DNA from: Rhabditophanes sp. KR3021
Taxonomy: Eukaryota > Nematoda > Chromadorea > Rhabditida > Alloionematidae
DNA: 64,000 bases
NCBI GenBank assembly: GCA_963281155.1
Contig: CAUJLY010000003.1
Location: 5,332,001-5,396,000, forward strand
Direction: 5' to 3'
Shown: positions 33,300-43,665 of the stretch, in pieces
How positions within the stretch are numbered: position 1 is the stretch's first letter
How the letters are laid out: each line of letters starts with the position of its first letter
The notes under the pieces: generated by a model
What the model was told of the DNA's origin: nothing
What the model saw: the letters and a program-made list of their open reading frames with translations, nothing else
Database searches by the model: none
Position numbers and translations under genes: made by a program

Positions 33300-34433
33300 T
33301 TAGGCTTTGACGGTCAATGGCACCATAATAGATGGGTATGGGGTGTCTTTCTTGAAATCAGCTTGAGCACTTTTCCCGTCGTCGGAGGCTTCGGTGGAAA
33401 GAACGACCAGTTTGTCGTTTTTGGCAGGAGCTTCGTTACGCACCACTTCAACATCCAAGGTTTTTCCGGCTTCGATGTAGGCAAAAACGGGGTTGACTTT
33501 GTAGGTGGTGTTGTCGGAGCACTTGATCTTGACGGAACGTTTTTTGCCAGTTTTGTTTTCAATGGTAAACTTTCCTTTACCAGCTGTGGCGGCAAATACG
33601 AGTTTTTCAATTGAGGCAGAGAGTTCGTTGGCTCCAGGTTTGGTGTTGGCTTCGGCTTCCGACACTTTAGATTTGATGTCATCTTCACTTTCCTTCTTTC
33701 TAGCCTTAGATTTAGCCTCGTCGCCTTCTTTTTCCTCACCTTCCTTCTTTTCATCTTTTTTTGGAGTCGTCTTAGAACCTTCTTCTTTCTTTTCAACATC
33801 CTTAGCTTTAGAATCGGCCTTTTCGTCTCCTTCCTTTTCTTCACTTTCTTTCTTTCCATCTCCTTCTTTCTTTTCTTCCTTCTTGTCATCGCTTTCCTTC
33901 TTATCGCCCTTCTTAGCAGATGTTTCACGCTTTTCGTCCTTCTTGGCATCTTTCTTTGAGGCCTCCTTCTTGTCATCCTTTTTCCCATCATCTTCCTTCT
34001 TCTCCTCATCCTTCTTGTCGTCAGATGGTTTGTCAGCCTTGTCCTTGCCATCCTTCTCGCCCTTTTCCTTAGCATCTTTTTTGTCAGACTTATTGGGTTC
34101 TTCCTCCTTCACCTTCTTTTCAGACTTTTTCTTGTCTTCTTTTGCCTTTTCTAGTGCAGCAGCTTCCTTCTTAGAAGAAACGTTGACTCCCGCTGGAGTA
34201 GCAGGGTTAACTGCTTGAGGTTTGGCTGGAGCTTTGGGGTCTTCTGCTTTCTTTGGATCAACGACAGGTCCTCCCACCTTAGAAGCAGGTTTGGCACCTC
34301 CTGGTACAGCAGAATTGTTGCCTGTGGCAGCGGTATCTGCCTTCTTTTTGTTCCCTCCTTTACAGGAAACACTTAAGAAGGTCAGTCCTAACATCAAAAG
34401 AGGCCAAATAGCGAAATCGGCGAGGAATATCAT
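33300..34433 (-). CDS. membrane-anchored Lys/Glu-rich protein with C-terminal MSP domain
   Basis: Single exon, 377 residues. Three parts: an N-terminal hydrophobic segment (FAIWPLLMLGLTFLSVS) that is a signal anchor or cleaved signal peptide; about 200 residues of low-complexity K/E/D/S sequence with repeats such as KKDDKKEASKKDAKKDE and EEKEGDEA; and a C-terminal MSP fold from about residue 270 (ASIEKLVFAATAGKGKFTIE, KRSVKIKCSDNTTYKVNPVF, AYIEAGKTLDVEVVRNE, PYPSIMVPLTV). The MSP domain resembles the short sperm-specific (SSP-type) proteins of nematodes more than MSP itself. Start codon lies 5 bases after the acceptor CTTTCTAG. A sperm role is inferred from the domain only. Codon use is G/C-enriched like the MSP gene. 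Confidence 0.85.
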   Translation of the reverse strand: MIFLADFAIWPLLMLGLTFLSVSCKGGNKKKADTAATGNNSAVPGGAKPASKVGGPVVDPKKAEDPKAPAKPQAVNPATPAGVNVSSKKEAAALEKAKEDKKKSEKKVKEEEPNKSDKKDAKEKGEKDGKDKADKPSDDKKDEEKKEDDGKKDDKKEASKKDAKKDEKRETSAKKGDKKESDDKKEEKKEGDGKKESEEKEGDEKADSKAKDVEKKEEGSKTTPKKDEKKEGEEKEGDEAKSKARKKESEDDIKSKVSEAEANTKPGANELSASIEKLVFAATAGKGKFTIENKTGKKRSVKIKCSDNTTYKVNPVFAYIEAGKTLDVEVVRNEAPAKNDKLVVLSTEASDDGKSAQADFKKDTPYPSIMVPLTVKA

Positions 34434-34989
34434 GGAAACTAGAAAGGAACGGTAATTGCAGTGATTGCAATGGTAACGTGTATTGGAAATTACTGAATTT
34501 ATACCTAATTCATTTGTCTTTATTAAATTTAAATTTCCATTCTTATTGAAATTTGGGGCTTAGACTAAGAACATACTACTATTTAAATTTTGTATGTACT
34601 CCTTATTTTATCTTTAAGCAAAGATTGTATTATATTTTAAATATAATCTTATCCATTAATACTGAGCTTTGTTTTTAGCCCAATATTTTGTCATTATTTA
34701 AATTACATTACTAAAGACATTTTTTTAATAAAATTTCTCCTCTAAATAACAATTTTATAATTTGGATTTGGTGCTGTTCAAAGTTTGCATTTGCTTTTAT
34801 ATGCATAAAATAAATGAATCTATAGCCTGGCATATATTCATTGACCCTATTTTGATTGGTGAAATGGACATAGCATTCCATTCAGACACATCCCATTAAC
34901 AATGACATATATAGTTTTCATTCCGTCATTGTTTATGTACCTCTGTTTATTTGCAGGAGTTTTTGTTTTGCTCTAGAATGCTTATTTTG

Positions 34990-35400
34990 CTATTTAAGGG
35001 ATGGTGAAGGAAAGTTTGTTTAATCTATAATAAAGACGCCGTTTAATTTATATATTTTGATGATTCCAACATTTATTTTTACACACCCGACTTTTTATTT
35101 CTTTTTTTGTCTCTTACTTTACAATAGTCTTTTGGTCATTTGAAGTTTGGACTGTTTCCCGTGACGACAACTATCAACCGTGTCAGTATTCTATTCTCCA
35201 AACTTTAAACGGTTGATTAATTTTGTGGAATTGGTCTCCTATTCTGGACCCAATCTAATTCGATATTCTTTTTGGACGAGACGACGACGGCACACACACA
35301 TTTATTTTTGGCGCCATCAACAGGAGAGATGCTCTACTCGGCTTACTAAGGAGGATCATTACGGACGGTTGTCTATGACAAGTCTTTAAATAGCCAACTC
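34990..35400 (+). mobile_element. possible LTR retrotransposon fragment (R/U5, primer-binding site and leader)
   Basis: Ordered signals: TATTTAAGG at 34991, AATAAA at 35029, a pyrimidine-rich stretch, then CACACACA and TGGCGCCATCAACAGG at 35309-35324. The TGGCGCC string followed by a purine-rich sequence is the usual form of a tRNA primer-binding site just after a 5' LTR. The following 400 bases are less AT-rich than the surroundings and include a repeated AGGATAAAGGAG (about 35550 and 35583). No gag or pol ORF and no second LTR were found, so this would be a truncated remnant. Low certainty. Confidence 0.3.
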
Positions 35401-35853
35401 AGTATTCATTAAATCATTATTCTTAAGCATCTTTTATTTTGATTGTAACTAGGTGGACCTATCGTACCCTTCTTTTATCTGTGTAAATCTGTTTCAACGA
35501 TTGTAAATATTCAGACCGATGTGCCAGGAGGATTGTGGACTTCTTAAAGTAGGATAAAGGAGGCACTTTCTGTTTGACAATTAGGATAAAGGAGACGCAC
35601 TCTACCTGTAGGATTGATTACCCGTTGGCCATAACATCTTCGCGAATTGGTGGATCAACAAAAATGACAACGGAGGATCTACGTCTATCTTCTGTTAAAA
35701 GTAAATTACACCAAAAAATATTGACACACTTTGATGGCACCTAGACTTTTTAAAACGCGCTACTAACTATCCAAATTATTTGTATCAATAACTATACTAA
35801 CTATACTGTTCGTCTAATTATATCTCAATAACCTCTTTTTGCCTTTTTAGAGA

Positions 35854-37592
35854 ATGCATCGCGATAACTGTAAAATTTATATTGGCAATTTGCCTGAAGA
35901 TTTCCGTGAGAGAGATGTCGATGATCTATTTTACAAGTTTGGAAAGATCAGAAACATTGAAGTCAAAGGAAAGAGAGGAGGTTCTGCTTTTGCTTTCGTT
36001 GAGTATGATGATCCAAGGTAAGAACACAGTCTAGACTAACAACTATTGTTTGTCTGTTTTTATCTCTTCCTTTTTTAATATTTGTTCTTTTTAGAGATGC
36101 TGATGACGCAATTCGCGGTAATTTTAAATGATAAAATCGAAAAATGGGGTTATCTATAATCTTTTCATTCATTCAAATGCTTTGCTTACTGCTCAATTAA
36201 AACTAATTGAGCTTTCTGTGAGTCAAGCTCCAATTATTCAGATAATTTTTAAGTAGGATTAGAGCTCTTTATTAAAATAATACACAAATTAAGATACGAT
36301 TATTGATGTTCTTTACAATGAAACTTTGTCAAGGACTCTAACCCCAGCAACCCATCTTTTTAGAACGTCTCCCATGATTGTTTTCATATCCCCAGCTTTA
36401 GAATGGGGGATTCTAGTGAGGTGGAGTCCTTTCTATTAACAGTACTTATTCTTTATTCCATCATAGCAGCATTGCCTCTCAAAATTGGCAGCTCCATTTT
36501 GAGGACTTCGTGGTTTGAGTTGATATCCATCATCAATTTCGACCAACAAATCTTCTCCATGTTGCTTTTGTTTCCAAATGACATTTTCAGGCTCTTCATC
36601 CTCACTCGATAGATCCATCACTTCTGCTCTCGTTTTTTTAATTGAAGAAGCTTGTTCCATTTGAGGTGAACCTTTTTTTAGACACGATGAAGCAGCAAAA
36701 AATTAAAATGATTTAATGGTGTCTTTGTACCCCTCATATGCTAACATTTGATGGTAGGGACACCTGTAATTTCGGTGTGGATTTTTTAAAAGCATCATCT
36801 TCGATCAAACACATCTTAAAAAGACGCTAAAAGGGAGGGTTGTTTAAAAAAATGATTATTTATGTTTTGCATATCAATAATGGGTCCATTTTAGATCGTG
36901 ATGGTTATCGTGTTGAAGGAGGCCGCATTCGTGTTGAAGCCATCAAAGGAGTAGGACCAAGAGGCCGTGGAGGCGAACCCGTCAAAGGAGATCGCAACGA
37001 CTTCCAAGACACCAGATCGAAGAGAAATCACAACCGCCAGCTTACTGGCTTTAGGATCGAGGTGTCTGGACTTCCTTCCTCTGGATCTTGGCAGGATCTA
37101 AAAGATCATATGAGAAAGGCCGGAGAAATTTCATTTGCAGATGTTTTCAAGGATGGAACTGGAATAGTCGAATTCCGCAGCGCTGACTCGGTAGATAAGG
37201 CCATTCGCGACCTTCACGACACCAAATTCAAGTCACATGAAGGTGAGACGGCGTATATTCGTGTCAAGAAGGGAAAGGCTGAGGGCAGTTCCCATGGCAA
37301 GTCTAGATCCCGTTCTAGATCCAATAGTGCCCATAGCGCTAGAAGTGTGAGTCCCCGTCGCTCCAGATCTCGCAGCCACTCTTCTGTTAGAAGCGGAGGT
37401 CCACGCCGATCACCTTCCCAAGATCGCATTGAAAAGTCACACTCCAAGTCTCCTCGTTCTAAAAGTCATTCCAAGTCCCGTTCTCCATCTGTAGATAGAA
37501 GAAGCGGAGGATCAAAGAGTGACAGCCCAGCCTACGACCGAGGAAATTCTCAAAGCCGTTCTCCATCCAAGAGCCCCAAGGCAGATGATTAA
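35854..37592 (+). CDS. rsp-3: SR splicing factor, SRSF1/RSP-3 type
   Basis: Nuclear pre-mRNA splicing factor. Exons 35854-36017, 36095-36117 and 36895-37592; the last intron is 777 bases, unusually long here, and hosts an antisense gene. Seen: RRM1 with RNP2 KIYIGNL and RNP1 [10 protein letters not shown]; the [15 protein letters not shown] end of RRM1; a Gly/Arg-rich linker; a pseudo-RRM2 with the diagnostic [13 protein letters not shown]; and an RS domain of about 90 residues with repeated [18 protein letters not shown] and [18 protein letters not shown] identifies the SRSF1 subgroup. The start codon is 3 bases after the acceptor TTTTTAG. About 240 residues in total. Confidence 0.95.
36313..36660 (-). 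CDS. antisense gene nested in the SR-factor intron, unknown product
   Basis: Exons (minus) 36660-36446 and 36412-36313, joined by a 33-base gt-ag intron; 104 residues. Coding character is clear in both exons: an acidic N-terminal part ([20 protein letters not shown]), then [20 protein letters not shown], and exon 2 with [20 protein letters not shown] then [10 protein letters not shown] before TAA. The two exons come into one frame only with this intron. A minus-strand AATAAA lies at about 36268-36273, inside the same host intron, so the gene has its own 3' end. No signal or membrane segment. Family not recognised. Confidence 0.6.
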
Positions 37593-38194
37593 GAGGACAG
37601 GACAACCTGAATTCTTATTCAAATATTTTCGTTAATTTTAACACCATTTTAAATACATCTTTTCATTTGTTTAACCATTTGTAATTTTTTTTGATTGTCA
37701 TAAAATGTTTAAGAGTGTCATTTCTAATTATTATAAAATGTCACCTCTACATTTCCTTTATCGAACCCCAAATATTTCTTGCTAACAAAGAAATAAGTAA
37801 AAAAGACTTTAAAGTAAATATTTTTGTTACTAAGTGATGTTATCCTGAACACTTCAAAAAACATCTAATTATATCGTGGTTTATAGCAATACTATATAAT
37901 AACATTTTAACAACAGTTCCTGGTTAAAGATGGGTGTTTAATTTAGGAAAGATAAAAATGTAAAAATCACACAAATTATACACTGAAATCGAACCTGAGA
38001 ACAACTAAATTTTTTCAAAAGGGTGTACGCGCATTAAAAGTATGTAAGACACCCACTATTACATAACAAAATAAGCCTTTATGTCTTTGATGAACAGAGT
38101 ATATTGGAATGGGTTAGTAAAGATAAGAATATCCTATAAAAGAACATTTTGTGTCAGTGCATTCTTTTATTTCAATTGTTATAGGTTATTCATA
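37593..38194. other. intergenic
   Basis: AT-rich 3' UTR and promoter sequence. The acceptor TTGTTATAG at 38183-38184 lies 10 bases before the next ATG. No other feature. Confidence 0.4.
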
Positions 38195-40358
38195 ATGTTT
38201 AAAGGTGGCGAGGTTGGTGATATTATTATTTATTCACGTATTGACATGGCATTGGCTACTGACTTGGAAAAGGACATCCTGGAGTCAGTTGCGAAGAATC
38301 TGAAGAACAATGATTTCCATTGTGGAATTATTAGTCAGCCCGGGTTCGTCATTGAAACTACCACAACATCTGACGGGGTAATAGAATGCAGTATTGAGAG
38401 TAGTGTTGTTAATTCGAAGTGTTGTCGTTACGACATTTACTTCGTCGACATCCCACTTGAAATTAAATTAAAGGCAGTTAAATGGGCAAGGGCGCAACTT
38501 GGCGTTCAGTATAACCATGTTTTTGATCCTCTTTCATGCTTTGAAAATAAATCAATCAAACTTTATTGTTCTCAATTAGTAGCAGAAGCATACAAGTTTG
38601 CTTCAAACGGAAGAGAAGTGTTTGTGTCAAAAGTTATGGAGTTTGGTGTTTTGGAGAACAGGGTAAATTTGTTATTAATCCTTATTTGTCTTACCATACT
38701 TGTATTTACTTAATTAGGGCTGGAGGAAATATTTCAAACAGCATGACAGACAAGTTCCCGTTAATACTTTAGGAACACACCCCCACGACTTTCGCCTATC
38801 CGAGCACACGAATGTTGTGTACAGCGAGTGTACTGACATTAACCTAAAAATGGCATCCAATAAACTATTAATTCCTAAAGATTTGTGTGCAAAATTGAAC
38901 TTTGTCTCCAACAAATTAGTCGAGCCCACCAATTGCATACTGTTAGCACCAAGCTTGTTATCTCCTCGCAATGGCGGCTCTTCCAACCAACCGATGCAAT
39001 TTGGTGATAAAAAGTTTGTAAGTGATACGGTGTGTGTCGCAAAAGAAGCGCATGCGACATATAAAAAAACGTCTCTCGATTTTAGAAAGACCATCTTTCT
39101 GAGAGTTGGGAGAAATTTGAGAGAAAGAGTGGCCGATATCGCAAAAATGGAGACGAAAGATAATGGAAAACCGATTACAGAGTCCATTGCCGACGTCTTG
39201 TCTGCCGCAGATTGCGTAGAGTTTTTCGCGTCTTCAGACATTTCGGGCAAGTCTTTTCCTTTGGATCCGGAAAATGGGCAAATCGCTTATACAGTTAGGG
39301 AATCTTTTGGTGTAGTTGGATGCATCGGGGCATGGAATTATCCTATTCAGACAGCGATGTGGAAAATTGCCCCAGCCTTGATTTGTGGCAATACTATTGT
39401 TTACAAGCCAAGTCCTTTGACTCCAATGACTTCAACTCTACTGGGCTTGATTTTTGCTCATTCGGGACTTCCAGCTGGAGTCTTAAATATAATTCAGGGA
39501 GATGCTGAAACGGCTGAACAAATTTGTCTCAATGAAGATGTCAAAAAAATTTCATTTACCGGAAGTCTCAAGACTGGCCGTCAGATTCTGCAATTATGTA
39601 GTTCGAAGATGATTAAGCCGGCAACTATGGAATTAGGAGGAAAGGGGTCATTGGTTATTTTTGAGGATGCAGATATTGAAAGTGCTACAAATTGTGCCTT
39701 GATGGCAAACTTTTACAGTCAAGGACAAGTTTGCTCGAATGCCTCAAAAGTGTTAGTTCATACTTCTATTTTGGAGGAATTCACTGAAATGGTTGTGAGT
39801 AAAACAAAGAAAATGGTTATTGGAGATCCATTAGATGAAAAAACTCACGTAGGAGCTTCCATCAGTGCTGAACATCTACAAAACGTCAAGAAATTCATTG
39901 ATGATGCCGTAACAGACGGGGCAAGAGTTTTGTGCGGAGGAGAATTTGTGATTCCAAGTGAGAAACTAAAGAATGGCTTTTATATTAGTCCTTGCATATT
40001 GACTGATGTAAACCCATCTTCTCGAGCGTACAAGGATGAAATATTTGGTCCAGTCATGCTAATTATTCCTTTCTCCACAAAAGAAGAGGCAATGGAGATT
40101 GCTAATGAATCAAAGTTTGGCCTGGCTCACGGAGTGTTTACAAACAAACTCGACATCGTCCATCAGTTCATTGACGCACTTGAAGCTGGAACAGTGTACG
40201 TCAACACTTTCAACAACACAAGTGTCCATGTTCCTTTTGGTGGGATAAATCAGTCAGGCTTTGGCAGGGAACAAGGTCATGCAGCAATTGAGGCTTGGTC
40301 TCAGCTTAAGTCTGTTTACATCAACACGACGGGTCAATTGAAGAATCCTTTCGAATAG
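38195..40358 (+). CDS. fusion of a YiiX-type papain-like amidase domain with an ALDH9-type aldehyde dehydrogenase
   Basis: Exons 38195-38662 and 38718-40358, intron 55 bases, phase 0, 702 residues. N-terminal domain (1-200): GDIIIYSR, DFHCGIISQPGFVIETTTTS, WARAQLGVQYNHVFDP and LYCSQLVAEAYK. This is the circularly permuted NlpC/P60-like fold of the YiiX/C92 amidases, with likely catalytic His42, Glu54 and Cys125. Exon 2 begins GWRKYFKQHDRQVPVNTLGT, the end of the same domain as judged by the paralogue at 41085. The frame then runs with no stop through ATG 38850 (residue 201) into a complete aldehyde dehydrogenase: GAWNYP (Asn363), SFTGS, MELGGKGS (Glu461), GQVCSN (Cys495), DEIFGPV and VPFGGINQSGFGRE. 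It is closest by eye to ALDH9/betaine-aldehyde enzymes. Internal initiation at 38850 would give a separate 502-residue ALDH, so fusion versus two products needs transcript evidence. Confidence 0.8.
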
Positions 40359-41084
40359 TTATCGTAACTTCGCTTTTTTTATTTATCTCTTAATACCATT
40401 CGTCTTTTTGGCTTACGTCATTTCGTGGAATTTAAAAATTTATTTTAAATAAAAGCTATCTAAATGTCCTTGATTATAATATAATCGTAATTACCAAAGT
40501 GTGACAGTTCTTTTTATTGGGAATATAAAATAAATGGCTAATAGAATTACTACTAGCACTTGATTATGTATGATTGTACTATCTCTGATACTACCATATC
40601 ATATGATGATGATACAACCTTTAATTGTTCGCAGCGCTTTCTGTAAAACAATTTGGTAGGAAGCACTATAAGACAACCATATAATGGGATAGATATCTAA
40701 GCATGTCAATCATGTTTTTTTAACGTTACAGAGATGGATAAAAGTATGATGGTTCTATGAGCTACGATAGATGTTTATTTAATCATTTTATTTATTCATG
40801 AGATGATACTAAAGCATGCTAAAAATTGCATTTAGTTAGGATTACAACTTCCACTGTCGTTGGTGAGAGATATGTGTGTGTAGTTTGAATTACAATCTTT
40901 AGTATCAAAGGTTTTGGGGAATTACACAAAAGTATTGTGTCATCAAAAAATGTAAACGAAACAGCAAAGAACACCTGTCATATCAAATGTAATGATAGTT
41001 GGAATAAAAATAATAAATATCGAATATAATCTTTTATTTAAGATAGCAATACCTACCATCATTCTTTAATTCTTTTCTTGCAAA
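40359..41084. other. intergenic
   Basis: AT-rich sequence between the fusion gene and its amidase paralogue. No ALDH remnant is visible here, which matters for the order of duplication. No gene. Confidence 0.45.
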
Positions 41085-41779
41085 ATGGTGTTTCTTGGTT
41101 TAGAAGGTGGAGATATTATTATCTACTCACGTACATATAAAAAGGATAAGAATTCTTCTGATTTTGGGGACTCTATTGCCTGTTCTTCGAGTACTTCCGG
41201 TGTCAAAAAGGATAATGATTATCATTGTGCGCTGGTTACTAAGTGTGGATACCTCATTGAAACAACAACTAATGAGAATGGTGTACACGAGGTTGGTTAT
41301 GATGAGGGGATATGTGCGAAAGATGTAGTTATAATTAGTTACTTCCACGTAGAGCTCCCGGTAGAAAAAAAGCGTAAAGCCGTAGAATGGGCTAGGGCAC
41401 AGATTGGAATCAAATACAATTATTGTTTTGATCCATTGTCGTGTTTTAATGACAAGGTAGTTCAACTTTACTGCTCGCAACTTATCGCGGAGGCTTACAA
41501 GCATGCTTACGAAGGAGAGGAGCCACCATTTCCTGAAAGCATCATGGCATTCAACTCTTCAACCGTTGGGGTAAAAAACAAATATTTTAATTGTCAGTAC
41601 TTAGAATTGTTTTTTAGTTTTGGGAGAAATACTATGGGGATTATAACAGACCTATTCCAGTAAATACACTTGGAACTCATCCAAATGATTTCAGGAAATC
41701 TGAACATGTTAAATTTATTGGCAAAGAAGAAAGTAATGGAGATATGCTTTGTATCACTGACGATGGGAAAGAAATCTAA
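41085..41779 (+). CDS. stand-alone YiiX-type papain-like amidase
   Basis: Exons 41085-41570 and 41618-41779, intron 47 bases, phase 0, 215 residues. Paralogue of the N-terminal domain of the preceding gene: EGGDIIIYSRTYKKDK, DNDYHCALVTKCGYLIETTT, AVEWARAQIGIKYNYCFDPL, VQLYCSQLIAEAYKHA and, after the same intron position, PIPVNTLGTHPNDFRKSEHV. Likely catalytic His47, Glu59 and Cys130. Unlike its neighbour it stops about 25 residues after this block, with no ALDH part. Proteins of this fold hydrolyse amide or ester bonds, and bacterial members act on peptidoglycan or lipids. The substrate here is unknown, and there is no signal peptide. Confidence 0.7.
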
Positions 41780-42147
41780 ATTAAATCACTAGTATGCTTA
41801 CTGAAAATATAAATTTTTTAGTATAATGTGTTCATTCACTTGTTTATGATTCTGTCTTCACTAGTCGCATCACAAAATGTTTTCATTTACTTTTTGCTTA
41901 AAATTGTTTATTGTTTTAGAAAGAACTAAATCTTATTAGACTTTAAATTATTTTTTTGTATAAAAGTTGTTTTGATTTAGTCACTAGTTTCAGCTTGATT
42001 ATTTGTATGCAGAAATATAAATGCAGTTTAAATTTTTATTTTTGATCAAAAAGGTCTTGATTCAAATTTTATAAAAGTATGAATCAAAATACACATAATA
42101 AATTAAAATATATTATTTAGGCTGAGTAAAAGTCTAGTAGTCGTTTT
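41780..42147. other. intergenic between convergent genes
   Basis: AT-rich 3' flanks. No feature seen. Confidence 0.4.
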
Positions 42148-43665
42148 TTACACATACGGCACAATTCCTTCTGTCAGGATTAAAAATTGGAGGAGCGTGT
42201 GTTGTTGTTGAGGTAGGGAAGGAATGATTCCGGAACAAAATACTGTTGGCGAGAAGATTGTCGAGATGTTCGCTACACTCATCTTGTTTTTGTCGGCGTT
42301 TTTGGCTACATTGCGGAGATGGCAGAGGAGAGCTTCTAGAGTGTAGCAGTTGCATTTATCAAGCATACCCAATGCTTTTCTCACATTCTTCCCTCTCTCT
42401 ATTGTATTTGAGGATCTTTCGTAAGCTTCGCAAAGGATTTGGAAATTTGAAAAAGGCACTAGTTGTTGGGGCAGGAGTCTTAGGTAGAGTTTTAGTAGGC
42501 CTGCTACAGTGTGGATATCATCTACTTCTTGCAAATTCACAGAAGTTGGATTTGTGTCAAATTGTTTCCGCAGCCTGTCCATCTGCTCATGGGACGCAGA
42601 AACTCGATAAATTCCTTCCATCTGAAGGCCTCTCCTTTCAACTTCAATTATACATTGCTTAAAAACAGGGGCTATCGTGACAGAATGTGCTATACACAAC
42701 GTTGTCAGGTCCACTGCAAACATTCGTTTAACATACTTGGCCTCTGGTCTACAATCTAATCTAGCTTTTTCACTGCACTTTTTATGTGCTGCAAAACTAC
42801 AATTCGTACATCGGTAACCATTTGAAATAATCCCCCACAAATAATTCCTGCAATAATCGCAATAATGGGGCATTTTGAAGGTAAAGGATTCAAAATTATG
42901 CGCTCTCTTCATTTCACTTCCTAACAACTCCATCAGATTATCACTATTTGTGGCATTTTTCTGATGTAACGAGTATGGAGATTGATCATACTCTGCCTCA
43001 TCAGCCATCTTTTTGATATAATCCGCAGCGTATTTCTCCATAAACATTGAAATTAGGCCGTCTGCTACCATGAGATCAAGGGATTCGAATCTTTTTCTCC
43101 CACATAGTGGTTTCCATCGTAATAGAGTTTAAAATGTAGGATTTGTTTGTCGAATAGAAAACATAGTGTATTTGCGTCTGCTGATCTTTTGGAGGTTCTT
43201 ACAAGGTAGGAACCCTCGCCTGCTTCTCTCAGAAGCTAAATTAAATAATTATTATCATTACTAAGAAATATGGGAGTAATATGTATTCATAAAACTAAAT
43301 AGCTGACATTAATTTCATCAATAGCTGACAGTAATTTCATCAATAACTAACATTAGTTTTATCAATAGCTGACAATAATTTCATCAATAACTAACATTAG
43401 TTTTATCAATAGCTAACATTATTTTTATCAATAGCTAACATTAATTTTAGCAATAACTAACCTTTTCAGCTTCCGTTCTCTCAATCAAACCATGGTACTC
43501 AGCCCCATACTGCTCCGGCCTATTTGCGATAAATTTGCGGCAAGGAATTTTAAAAGGTTTGGGTGCGCGATCCTGCAAAACTAGTAAATTATGTTTCCAA
43601 TAGCCATCCACAATGTTTGTATCATCTGTGTCGTTAAGTGTGCTCCGATTATAAGATTCAGACAT
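42148..43665 (-). CDS. chin-1: chimaerin-type RacGAP (SH2-C1-RhoGAP), with an apparent one-base frameshift
   Basis: Diacylglycerol-responsive GTPase-activating protein for Rac. Exons (minus) 43665-43462 and 43235-42148. Seen: an SH2 domain (YHGLIERTEAEK, GEGSYLVRTSK, LYYDGNHYVGEKRFESLDLM), a C1 domain (HNFESFTFKMPHYCDYCRNY, then NGYRCTNCSFAAHKKCSEKA) and a RhoGAP domain with the arginine finger in MEGIYRVSA and VDDIHTVAGLLKLYLRLLP. The SH2 frame breaks at a run of five A on the coding strand (43092-43096). One extra A restores the conserved GEKRFES and the whole downstream frame (430 residues). A homopolymer sequencing error is the likeliest cause. Intron 1 contains a 22-base minisatellite that supplies the splice donor. 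Confidence 0.88.
43298..43461. repeat. 22-base minisatellite, about 7.5 units, reaching the chimaerin 5' splice site
   Basis: Consecutive 22-base units starting at 43298, 43320, 43342, 43364, 43386, 43408 and 43430, with a partial unit at 43452-43461. Consensus AATAGCTGACATTAATTTCATC, with a variant AATAACTAACATTAGTTTTATC. On the coding (minus) strand the partial last unit is the actual donor GTTAGTTATT of chimaerin intron 1, so several units contain donor-like GTTAG sequences. Confidence 0.85.

Noticed and set aside
33314..34218. Long ORFs in other frames of the Lys/Glu-rich MSP gene, on both strands
   Set aside because: They are shadows of the AAG/GAA-rich low-complexity region (Arg/Lys-only or Ser/Phe-only strings); the MSP-domain frame is the real one.
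42134..42662. Plus- and minus-strand ORFs overlapping chimaerin
   Set aside because: The RhoGAP frame explains the region fully; these are frame shadows.
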